Origin: Candidatus Heimdallarchaeota archaeon | GTDB taxonomy: Archaea > Asgardarchaeota > Heimdallarchaeia > JABLTI01 | Assembly (NCBI GenBank): GCA_019894765.1 | Contig: JAGXNT010000050.1 | Location: 1-14,452, forward strand | Length of the DNA stretch: 14,452 nucleotides | Direction: 5' to 3' | Shown here: piece by piece, positions 1-5,973 of the stretch | Layout: every line of letters starts with the position of its first letter | Numbering within the stretch: position 1 is the first letter of the stretch | Position numbers and translations under genes: made by a program | Notes under the pieces: model-generated | Seen by the model: the letters and a program-made list of their open reading frames with translations, nothing else | Databases searched by the model: none | Told to the model about the DNA's origin: nothing

Positions 1-39
1 ACCACAAAACTTGCAATAACGTGTTCTTCCGTCTGACAA
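1..39 (-). CDS. N-terminal 13 codons of a zinc-ribbon protein (runs off left edge)
   Basis: Reading the minus strand from 39 to 1 gives an open frame with a TTG start that translates as MSDGRTRYCKFCG. Its CxxC pair is at residues 9 and 12, followed by Gly, which is the first knuckle of a zinc ribbon. The spacing is identical to that of the zinc-ribbon membrane protein at 5974-7227 (Cys9 and Cys12). An AGGTG stretch about 10 nt upstream of the TTG could serve as the ribosome binding site, and an AT-rich palindrome at 73-86 sits where a TATA box would be expected. The rest of the gene lies outside the window, so its function is unknown. A short chance frame cannot be excluded. Confidence 0.45.
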   Translation of the reverse strand, partial: MSDGRTRYCKFCG

Positions 40-72
40 TTTATCAAAACACCTAGTAAAGGTAGCTCCTTT

Positions 73-86
73 TATTTAATTAAATA
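73..86 (-). promoter_or_regulatory. Candidate TATA element for the left-edge zinc-ribbon gene
   Basis: TATTTAATTAAATA is a perfect 14-bp palindrome centred about 40 bp upstream of the TTG start at 39. This fits a TATA box with a start site near 50-54 and a very short leader. It also lies just past the methyltransferase stop (101), so its T-rich minus strand may help end that transcript. Confidence 0.35.
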
Positions 87-100
87 CTTCTATTAAAGAC

Positions 101-718
101 TCAAGTTTTCTGTAAGATTAAATCGAAATAACAACCCTGATAATCACCCCACCACTTTGGTCTTCGAATAAATCGTTTGTCGTATGAAACAATATCAAAA
201 CCAGCAGTGTATTCCTGTAACTCCTCATCATTAAGGAAGGAATGTAGGATCTTCTCTCCGCCTTCATTTAACCAACACTCTCCTTTTACTAATTCTTCTC
301 CTTCCATATACATCCCATCTTCAGTGGTCATGAAATTAACAAAGCACAATCCATCCTTTGTTAGGACTCTTCGCATTTCTTCCATTGCTTTTTTCATGTC
401 TTTTTTTGTTAAATGAAAAATAGTGTAATAAGAAAATACAAAACTAAAAGACCCGCCTTCATATGGTAAATCTCGCATATCTCCTGTAATGAGATTTAGT
501 TTCATTCCTTTTTGCTTTCCAAAATTCTCTGCTTGTGTTAGTCTACCTTGATCAATATCAATCCCATATGCTTCAAATCCGTGTTCATAAAACATAGCTA
601 AGGGTGGAAGAGCACCTCCACAACCACAATCAAGTATTTTCTTTTCTAAATGAGATGCATGTTTCTCGATATGCCATAAGAATCCGTATAATGGTGTTTG
701 ATGAATAACAACAGGCAT
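101..718 (-). CDS. Class I SAM-dependent methyltransferase
   Basis: This is a Methyltransf_11/25-type enzyme transferring a methyl group from S-adenosylmethionine; the substrate cannot be told. Numbered from the ATG at 718 (205 aa), the glycine-rich SAM loop LDCGCGG is at residues 29-35, the acidic ribose-binding end of strand 2 (GIDID) at 52-56, the adenine-contacting GDMRDLPY at 79-86, and the post-core helix and strand motif ending in RRVLTKDG at about 116-123. There is no signal peptide or membrane segment, so it is cytoplasmic. The ATG at 718 is preferred because GGGG lies 8 nt upstream; an in-frame GTG at 739 would add 7 residues but has no ribosome binding site. It lies 65-85 bp downstream of rtcB on the same strand, but a terminator-like hairpin separates them. 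I see nothing that links it to RNA ligation. Confidence 0.85.
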   Translation of the reverse strand: MPVVIHQTPLYGFLWHIEKHASHLEKKILDCGCGGALPPLAMFYEHGFEAYGIDIDQGRLTQAENFGKQKGMKLNLITGDMRDLPYEGGSFSFVFSYYTIFHLTKKDMKKAMEEMRRVLTKDGLCFVNFMTTEDGMYMEGEELVKGECWLNEGGEKILHSFLNDEELQEYTAGFDIVSYDKRFIRRPKWWGDYQGCYFDLILQKT

Positions 719-781
719 GATGTAATCCCCAATAACCACTAAAGGAATCGCATACTAAAAAAAGAATTAGGATAACTCTTG

Positions 782-813
782 AAAAAAGAGAGCGAAAAGG
801 GAATTATCCCTTT
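782..813 (-). terminator. rtcB terminator: hairpin with stop codon in the loop, then T-run
   Basis: On the minus strand AAAGGGA (807-813) pairs perfectly with TCCCTTT (796-802), leaving a 4-nt loop (803-806) that contains the rtcB TAA stop. A pyrimidine-rich stretch with six consecutive T (782-787) follows. The layout is that of an intrinsic terminator. Confidence 0.55.
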
Positions 814-2252
814 ACAACGGCAATTGGTTTTAGCCTGACGACTCTTTTACCAATGCCAAGTTTATCACTAACTTCTGCAACGGAATCAATATCTTTGTAA
901 ACTCCGGGAGCTTCTTCTGCAATAATTTTCGGACTTGCTGATTTCACGAAAATTCCTTGGCTTTTAAGCTCGTCTGTAACTGTTGCCCCCCAGAATTTTC
1001 TGAGAGCTGCACTTCGACTGAGAACTCTTCCAGCACCATGAGCAGTACTACCAAAACTGACATCCATTCCATTTGGTTGACCAATCAAAATATATGATGC
1101 AGTTCCCATGCTTCCTGGGAGAATAACCGGTTGACCTATTGATTGGTATGCTTTGGGAACGTCTTTATGACCGGCTGGAAAAGCTCTGGTTGCTCCTTTT
1201 CTATGTGTTATAACTGTGCGTTTCTTACCATCAATAGTATGTTCTTCTTTCTTCGCTATGTTGTGTGCAACATCATAGATTAAACCCATATCCATGTCTT
1301 CTGCTGATTGCTTGAATTGACGTTCAAAAGTTTCTCGAACCCAGTGTAAAATCATCTGTCTATTACCCCAGGCGAAATTTGCACCACAAGCCATTGCATT
1401 GTAATATGCTTGACCATCATCGCTTGTTGTAGGAACACAGGCTAATTCTCTGTCAGGAGGATGAAGATTATATTTTGGCATTGCTCGTTCCACGTTTCTA
1501 AGATAATCAGAACAAATTTGATGTCCTAATCCTCTACTACCTGTATGGATCATAACCATAACTTGGTTCTTTTCAACGACTCCCATTGCTTTTGCTAGTT
1601 CCTCATCGTAAATTTGATCCACATATTGGATTTCTAGGAAATGGTTTCCACTACCTAAGCTACCTGCTTGTGGCAAACCTCGAGTAATGGCTCGCTCAGA
1701 TAGTGTTTCTGGATCAGCATTAGATAAAGCCCCATTTTCTTCACAATTCTCAATATCTTCTTCCCAACCAAGTCCTTTTTTCACACAGTAAGAAGCACCT
1801 TCAGTGAGTAATTCGTGTAGTTCTTTTCTATTAAGATGCATTTTTGCTTTTGACCCAACACCTGATGGGACATTTCTAAACAATTCCTCAGAGAGTTTCT
1901 GTGCGTGTGGAGTAACTTCTTTTCGTTTCAGATTGGTTCTTAGTAAACGAACCCCACAATTAATATCATACCCAACCCCACCGGGACTGATTACTCCTGT
2001 ATCATAATCAGTTGCAGCAACACCACCTATGGGAAAACCATAACCCATATGCCCATCCGGCAAAACTAAGGCGTGTTTAATTATTCCAGGAAGCCAAGCT
2101 ACGTGAGTTGCTTGTGTTAGCATCTTTTGCTCCATGGCTCGCATGATCTTTTCATTAGCAAAAATCCTCGCAGGAACCTTCATGTAATTTCTTGTGTTTT
2201 TAGGGATTTCGTATACATATTCTCCAATTTTTTTAGGAACAATTTGGGACAT
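804..2252 (-). CDS. rtcB: RNA-splicing ligase RtcB
   Basis: GTP- and Mn2+-dependent RNA ligase that joins a 2',3'-cyclic or 3'-phosphate end to a 5'-OH end; in archaea it completes tRNA splicing and repairs RNA. At 482 aa it is the usual full length. The catalytic set is intact: Asp96 and Cys99 in DINCG, Asn203 and His204 in SGNHFLE, His236 in HTGSRG, His330 in DVAHN, the guanylylated His405 in HGAGR, and the penultimate Lys481. These sit one or two positions from the Pyrococcus horikoshii numbering. There is no intein next to the metal-site cysteine, unlike some archaeal homologues. The ATG at 2252 has GAGTGAT a few bases upstream. The gene is divergent from purA. The usual partner archease is not in the window. 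Identification is secure. Confidence 0.98.
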   Translation of the reverse strand: MSQIVPKKIGEYVYEIPKNTRNYMKVPARIFANEKIMRAMEQKMLTQATHVAWLPGIIKHALVLPDGHMGYGFPIGGVAATDYDTGVISPGGVGYDINCGVRLLRTNLKRKEVTPHAQKLSEELFRNVPSGVGSKAKMHLNRKELHELLTEGASYCVKKGLGWEEDIENCEENGALSNADPETLSERAITRGLPQAGSLGSGNHFLEIQYVDQIYDEELAKAMGVVEKNQVMVMIHTGSRGLGHQICSDYLRNVERAMPKYNLHPPDRELACVPTTSDDGQAYYNAMACGANFAWGNRQMILHWVRETFERQFKQSAEDMDMGLIYDVAHNIAKKEEHTIDGKKRTVITHRKGATRAFPAGHKDVPKAYQSIGQPVILPGSMGTASYILIGQPNGMDVSFGSTAHGAGRVLSRSAALRKFWGATVTDELKSQGIFVKSASPKIIAEEAPGVYKDIDSVAEVSDKLGIGKRVVRLKPIAVVKG

Positions 2253-2372
2253 TTTTTATCACTCTACCTAATTTCTTTTACAATTTTTGTTTTTCTACCA
2301 GTGAGGGAAAGTCTAAGAAATTGTTTTCGGAAAGACCGGTTTCAGACTCACTATTACTATATAGTTGTTTCC

Positions 2373-2449
2373 CAACTTTTTGTAGTTATTAATTTTTCGA
2401 AAAATCAGTTCATTTTGTTTATAAATTCACTAGCAACATTTTGTAGTTA
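2373..2449. promoter_or_regulatory. Direct repeat and palindrome in the rtcB/purA divergent spacer
   Basis: The 294-bp spacer holds no gene. It contains two 16-bp direct repeats, CAACTTTTTGTAGTTA at 2373-2388 and CAACATTTTGTAGTTA at 2434-2449 (15 of 16 identical, 61 bp apart). Between them lie a perfect 14-bp palindrome, ATTTTTCGAAAAAT (2392-2405), and a palindromic TTTATAAA (2418-2425). A further palindrome, ACTATATAGT, is at 2356-2365. The arrangement suggests a control region shared by the divergent genes, but no regulator is known. Confidence 0.4.
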
Positions 2450-2492
2450 ATTCTGCTTTCTTTGATTAGCATCATTATGTTAACAATAGTGC

Positions 2493-2501
2493 TTTATTAA
2501 A
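2493..2501 (+). promoter_or_regulatory. Candidate purA TATA box
   Basis: TTTATTAAA is centred about 50 bp upstream of the purA ATG. With the usual archaeal TATA-to-start distance (about 26 bp), transcription would begin near 2523 and leave a leader of about 24 nt. Confidence 0.4.
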
Positions 2502-2546
2502 GGCAGAGAATTTTCCATTCAGTTAACAAAAATTGGATTTGAAACA

Positions 2547-3560
2547 ATGACTGTAACAATTATTATTGGTGGATTCTGGGGCGACGAAGGCAAAGGAAAA
2601 ATCATTAGCTACATCGCATATGCTGAAGATCCTGCCATCATTGCTCGTGGTGGTGTCGGAACGAATGCAGGTCACACAGTGGTTTTTGAAGGGAAACGAT
2701 TCGGATTACGAATGATTCCTAGTGGTTTCACTAGCAAGAAATCCAAACTGCTTATTGGTGCTGGTGTTCTTGCTGATCCCGAGATTTTCTTAAAAGAAAT
2801 CAAAGAAACTGAGTGTTCCGATCGTATTGCAATGGATTATCAAACAGGTATCATTGATGCCAAACACAAGAATCTTGATCAAAAAGATAAACACTTGAGT
2901 GAAAAACTTGGTACAACTGGAACTGGTTGTGGACCAGCGAATGAAGATCGTGCTCGCAGAGTTTTACGTCTTGCCAAAGATGTTCCTGAGCTTCAAGGTT
3001 ACTTAACTGATGTTTCAAAGGAAATCAATGAAGCCATTGAAAGCGGGAAAAATGTTCTTTTAGAAGGCACACAAGGAACAATGTTATCATTATTCCATGG
3101 TACTTATCCCTTCGTTACAAGCAAAGATGTTTCTGCATCTCAAATTTGTGCAGATGTTGGAATAGGTCCAACTAAAGTTGATGAAGTAATTATTGTATTC
3201 AAAGCTTTCATGACTCGAGTTGGTGAAGGACCCATGCCTGGCACATTATCTGATAAAGAAATGCAGTTACGTGGTTGGACTGAACACGGAACAGTAACCG
3301 GTAGGGCAAGAAGATCAGCTCCAATTGATTTCGATGTAGCTCGAAAAGCTATAAGACTAAATGGTGCAACACAGATTGCTTTGACAAAACTAGATATCGT
3401 TTATCCGAAAATTGCCGGAGCTAATACAGCAGATAAGCTCACACCAAAAGCACTGGAATTTATTTCTAATATCGAAAAGGAAACTGGTATTCCCGTAACT
3501 TTCGTAGGTACAGGACCTGAAGCTGAGGCTTTAATCGATTTAAGAAAAGAGAAACTATAA
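2547..3560 (+). CDS. purA: Adenylosuccinate synthetase, short archaeal form
   Basis: Catalyses GTP-dependent joining of IMP and aspartate to adenylosuccinate, the first committed step from IMP to AMP, in the cytoplasm. The N-terminus carries the phosphate-binding loop GFWGDEGKGK (residues 8-17) with the catalytic Asp. GGVGTNAGHTV (about 35-45), the IMP-binding GTTGTGCGPANEDRARR, EGTQG, the GTVTGRARR loop and the guanine-recognition TKLD motif follow in the family order. At 337 aa it is about 95 residues shorter than the E. coli enzyme, as in Pyrococcus-type archaeal homologues. The ATG at 2547 begins directly with the first beta strand, which supports this start. It has only a weak ribosome binding site, in keeping with a short leader. 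Its stop overlaps the stop of the convergent gene by 6 bp. Confidence 0.97.
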   Translation: MTVTIIIGGFWGDEGKGKIISYIAYAEDPAIIARGGVGTNAGHTVVFEGKRFGLRMIPSGFTSKKSKLLIGAGVLADPEIFLKEIKETECSDRIAMDYQTGIIDAKHKNLDQKDKHLSEKLGTTGTGCGPANEDRARRVLRLAKDVPELQGYLTDVSKEINEAIESGKNVLLEGTQGTMLSLFHGTYPFVTSKDVSASQICADVGIGPTKVDEVIIVFKAFMTRVGEGPMPGTLSDKEMQLRGWTEHGTVTGRARRSAPIDFDVARKAIRLNGATQIALTKLDIVYPKIAGANTADKLTPKALEFISNIEKETGIPVTFVGTGPEAEALIDLRKEKL

Positions 3561-4520
3561 TTCTATTTTTTCTTCCTTCTTTTCTTTTTCTTTTCTTTTT
3601 CTTCTTCTACCTTTTCTCTTTTCTAGTTTCGTTTCATCAAATGAACTAGGTGGTCCTATTTTAGACAAAACGAAAATTACTGAAACAGCTATTAATACGC
3701 CTCCACCAATCATGATAGCAGGGAATTTACTACGCCAAAAATCTTCCTGCAATCGAGCGTATTCTTTGTAGAAGAAATAATCTGGATTTTCATACATAGC
3801 ACCAGTTGTAGTATTTGCAGAAAAAGTGATTTGTACGAAATTGTCCCACTGATTAATTGGACCTATTGTTAGATTATATTTCTGACTTGAACCCAAATAG
3901 GGAGTTAGAAGGTAAGGTTCTTCGTCATCGTCTTGCTGATCAAAGGATGCTTCCACAGTAGTATTCTTCACATCACCTAAAACGTTGATATAAAGATCTG
4001 CGAATTGTTCACTTGTATTCAGCACTCGGATATCGACGGTTAAATCAACAAATAGTAAACCTTGAACTGTTACAACATTTATTCTATAATAGGTTCGAGC
4101 TAATTCAGTGCTTGCTCCTCGAGTAGCATTCATTATGAGAAAATATTCTCCAGTTTTGTTAAAAGGTCCTACTGGCCCTTGAAATTTTGCGCTGGTTTCA
4201 CTTATCGATGTAAGATCAATAAACTCTGTTGTTATCCAATCCACTTGGTTCTGGGAATAATGAACATAAACATGAGTAGAGACATTTGCTTGTGGACCAA
4301 GTAAGAGGAATGAGAAATCTATGACAGAATAATTCACGTATATTGGTTGGTAATAATGGGAGTATTCATACATTAGGAGAAGATGATCTGCGGAGGTCTC
4401 TGGATACAATGGGATTTTCTGATGCTGAGCAACAGCATTAGATACTGGGATAAAGGCAAAACTAAGGATACTAATGATTACTGCGAAAAACACTATCCTT
4501 GATTTTAGCTTCTTACTCAT
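3555..4520 (-). CDS. Single-pass surface protein with signal peptide, glycosylation sequons and basic cytoplasmic tail
   Basis: I do not recognise the family. Of 321 aa, residues 1-31 form a Sec-type signal (basic KKLKSR, hydrophobic 9-24, a possible cleavage site after SNAVA). The exposed region (about 32-266) carries eight N-x-S/T sequons (Asn63, 79, 121, 131, 168, 186, 216, 236), typical of an exported archaeal glycoprotein, with beta-rich alternation and a DDDEE acidic patch near 197-201. One transmembrane segment (about 267-287) is followed by a tail that is nearly all Lys/Arg/Glu (298-321). This is type I topology. The ATG at 4520 is preceded by AGAGG with a 7-nt spacer. Its last codons overlap the purA stop. 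It could be an adhesin, an envelope component or a receptor; the sequence does not decide. Confidence 0.8.
   Translation of the reverse strand: MSKKLKSRIVFFAVIISILSFAFIPVSNAVAQHQKIPLYPETSADHLLLMYEYSHYYQPIYVNYSVIDFSFLLLGPQANVSTHVYVHYSQNQVDWITTEFIDLTSISETSAKFQGPVGPFNKTGEYFLIMNATRGASTELARTYYRINVVTVQGLLFVDLTVDIRVLNTSEQFADLYINVLGDVKNTTVEASFDQQDDDEEPYLLTPYLGSSQKYNLTIGPINQWDNFVQITFSANTTTGAMYENPDYFFYKEYARLQEDFWRSKFPAIMIGGGVLIAVSVIFVLSKIGPPSSFDETKLEKRKGRRRKRKEKEKKEEKIEL
3561..3608 (+). terminator. Pyrimidine tract after purA, inside the convergent gene
   Basis: Directly after the purA stop there is an uninterrupted 43-nt pyrimidine run (3566-3608) that is mostly T, of the kind that ends archaeal transcription. 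The same bases on the other strand encode the lysine/arginine/glutamate tail of the convergent membrane protein. Confidence 0.45.
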
Positions 4521-4557
4521 AGAGGAACCTCTGACAAATAATCAGATTAAACTTTTA

Positions 4558-4567
4558 GAATATATTC
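4558..4567 (-). promoter_or_regulatory. Candidate TATA element for the surface protein gene
   Basis: GAATATATTC is a perfect 10-bp palindrome centred 42 bp upstream of the minus-strand start at 4520, which would place transcription start near 4537. A second candidate, TTTAAGATATAT, lies further upstream around 4600. Confidence 0.3.
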
Positions 4568-4666
4568 ATTTCTAAACGTTCTAGATTAGACTCTTTCCGA
4601 AATATATCTTAAATATGAATACTAGTATCTATTCAAGACTTATCTTATTATTCCTTTAAATTGATG

Positions 4667-4677
4667 TTTAAAAATAT
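4667..4677 (+). promoter_or_regulatory. Candidate TATA box for the GH57-like gene
   Basis: TTTAAAAATAT lies about 46 bp upstream of the TTG start, predicting a transcript start near 4697 and a leader of about 20 nt that still contains the TGAGGA ribosome binding site (4705-4710). Confidence 0.35.
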
Positions 4678-4704
4678 CAAAAAGCAAATGACGAAATAGT
4701 AGAA

Positions 4705-4710
4705 TGAGGA
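4705..4710 (+). promoter_or_regulatory. Ribosome binding site that fixes the TTG start
   Basis: TGAGGA lies 7 nt upstream of TTG 4718. An in-frame stop at 4697-4699 excludes any earlier start, so the rare TTG codon is the best supported initiator. Confidence 0.6.
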
Positions 4711-4717
4711 AAAAACA

Positions 4718-5926
4718 TTGATTGAAAAAGCTAGTGTAATACTTCATTGGAATACTGATTATGCAGAATTCCCGAGAAGCGAGTTTCCAAAAGTTGTTGA
4801 GTTATCATATGAACCCATGATTACAGCTATCGAAGATGGTTTTATTGGTACAATATGCATGAATCTGACTGGACACACTTTCGAGTATTTAACAGCAAAC
4901 TATCCTGAACTCATAGATCGAATAAAGCGACTAGTAAAAGCGAATGTTATTGAAATGCTTGCTTCTGGATACAGTCATCCAATTTTACCTCTTTTACCTC
5001 GAGAAAGAGTTGCTTTTCAGCTAAAGGATCACATTGCTTTACTCAAGAAAATATTTGGGAAGAAACCCAAAGGAATATGGCCCCCTGAACTTGCTGTTAG
5101 TCCATCTGTATTATCTCAAATAAAGAAAGAAGGAATCGATTGGACTGCAGTGGACTATGAACACTATCAATTATCTCAGTTCTTCGGCAATGATGTAAAT
5201 CCCTTTGAAATTCGAGAACAAACATTAACTGAGTTTTTAGTTGAAGCTTATTGGGCTAGAGGAATTAGTAAGCTCTGGAAATACCTGAAAGCAATGAGAT
5301 TACTTATGAAAGCAAATAAAGAGCAAATCGAACCTCTTAGGCGAGTTACTATAAACAATAATGAGACAATCAAAGCTTATCTCAGTTCATTTAGTTGGAC
5401 AAACACTACTCAGTTAGCTGTAGGAGGTTTTGTTCCATTTTATAAGAATAAAAATCTCTTGAAGCTGTTAGAGAAAATAGATACCAAGATGTTACCATTT
5501 TATGCTAGTGATATAGAGTTTTTTGGATATCGATCCATGGGGCCAACTCCCGCAAGTCCTAAATCTTTAATAGATTTTCTAAATAAATTGACGAAGAAGG
5601 GAGTAAGGATTACTTCACCTACACAAATACCAGATGAAGATTGGCCACAGGAACCAACATACCTTAGTACTGGTTCTTGGGCACCAGATAAAAGCTTTAG
5701 ACTTTGGACTGATAGTGAAGATAATACGGAATTCCTTCGGAGAGCAGACGAGATTTATTCAATACTCCGAGCTCGTAATTGGGATAAGAAACTCATGAAG
5801 AAGTTAGAACCATTTCTGAGGATCATGGAAAACAGTGACCCTCGAGGTTGGGCACCTATTCCGGAAAGAAAGAATGAAGCCTACTCAGCAATAGCAATAA
5901 TTTTTGATATTCTAGATAAGTCATAA
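4718..5926 (+). CDS. GH57-like glycoside hydrolase (alpha-glucan-active type)
   Basis: The (beta/alpha)7-barrel motifs of the GH57 family occur in order. Motif 1 is LHWNTDY with His10. Motif 2 is VIEMLASGYSHPILPLLP with Glu79. Motif 3 is GIWPPE with Trp121 and Glu124, matching the W-x-x-E that holds the catalytic nucleophile (Glu123 of Thermococcus litoralis 4-alpha-glucanotransferase). Motif 4 is SDIEFFGYR with Asp265, matching the acid/base Asp of the DGEKFG motif. A tryptophan-rich STGSWAP...RLWTD segment (about 337-351) fits the C-terminal substrate-binding motif. At 402 aa it is on the short side, with no signal peptide, so it is cytoplasmic. The first His of the usual H-x-H pair is kept; the second is Asn12. 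The TTG start follows an in-frame stop at 4697 and has TGAGGA with a 7-nt spacer. Specificity (amylase, transferase or branching) is unknown. Confidence 0.78.
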   Translation: MIEKASVILHWNTDYAEFPRSEFPKVVELSYEPMITAIEDGFIGTICMNLTGHTFEYLTANYPELIDRIKRLVKANVIEMLASGYSHPILPLLPRERVAFQLKDHIALLKKIFGKKPKGIWPPELAVSPSVLSQIKKEGIDWTAVDYEHYQLSQFFGNDVNPFEIREQTLTEFLVEAYWARGISKLWKYLKAMRLLMKANKEQIEPLRRVTINNNETIKAYLSSFSWTNTTQLAVGGFVPFYKNKNLLKLLEKIDTKMLPFYASDIEFFGYRSMGPTPASPKSLIDFLNKLTKKGVRITSPTQIPDEDWPQEPTYLSTGSWAPDKSFRLWTDSEDNTEFLRRADEIYSILRARNWDKKLMKKLEPFLRIMENSDPRGWAPIPERKNEAYSAIAIIFDILDKS

Positions 5927-5941
5927 AAAATAGTAGAATGA

Positions 5942-5969
5942 GTTAAAGGAGGAGGGATACTCCTTTAAC
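5942..5969. terminator. Hairpin between convergent genes (likely bidirectional terminator)
   Basis: GTTAAAGGAG (5942-5951) and CTCCTTTAAC (5960-5969) form a perfect 10-bp inverted repeat with an 8-nt loop. It sits in the 47-bp gap between the stops of the GH57-like gene and the STGS-repeat gene. On the minus strand it is followed after about 10 nt by a six-T run (5927-5932); there is no T-run on the plus side. Confidence 0.5.
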
Positions 5970-5973
5970 CCAT

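Noticed and set aside
1..56. Plus-strand tail of a coding sequence ending at 34-36 or 54-56
   Set aside because: Two short open frames exist, but neither shows a family signature, while the minus frame gives a clear CxxCG zinc-ribbon start.
804..2252. Intein in RtcB
   Set aside because: Some archaeal RtcB genes carry an intein next to the metal-binding cysteine; here DINCGVRLL is continuous and the length is standard.
739..2252. Functional pairing of the methyltransferase with RtcB as an RNA repair module
   Set aside because: They are neighbours on one strand, but the methyltransferase is a generic small-molecule type, not a Hen1-like RNA methyltransferase, and a terminator-like hairpin lies between them.
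2127..2450. 107-residue open frame on the plus strand overlapping the rtcB start and the spacer
   Set aside because: Half lies antisense to secure RtcB coding sequence and the rest translates AT-rich promoter DNA; low-complexity Phe/Ser-rich protein with no ribosome binding site.
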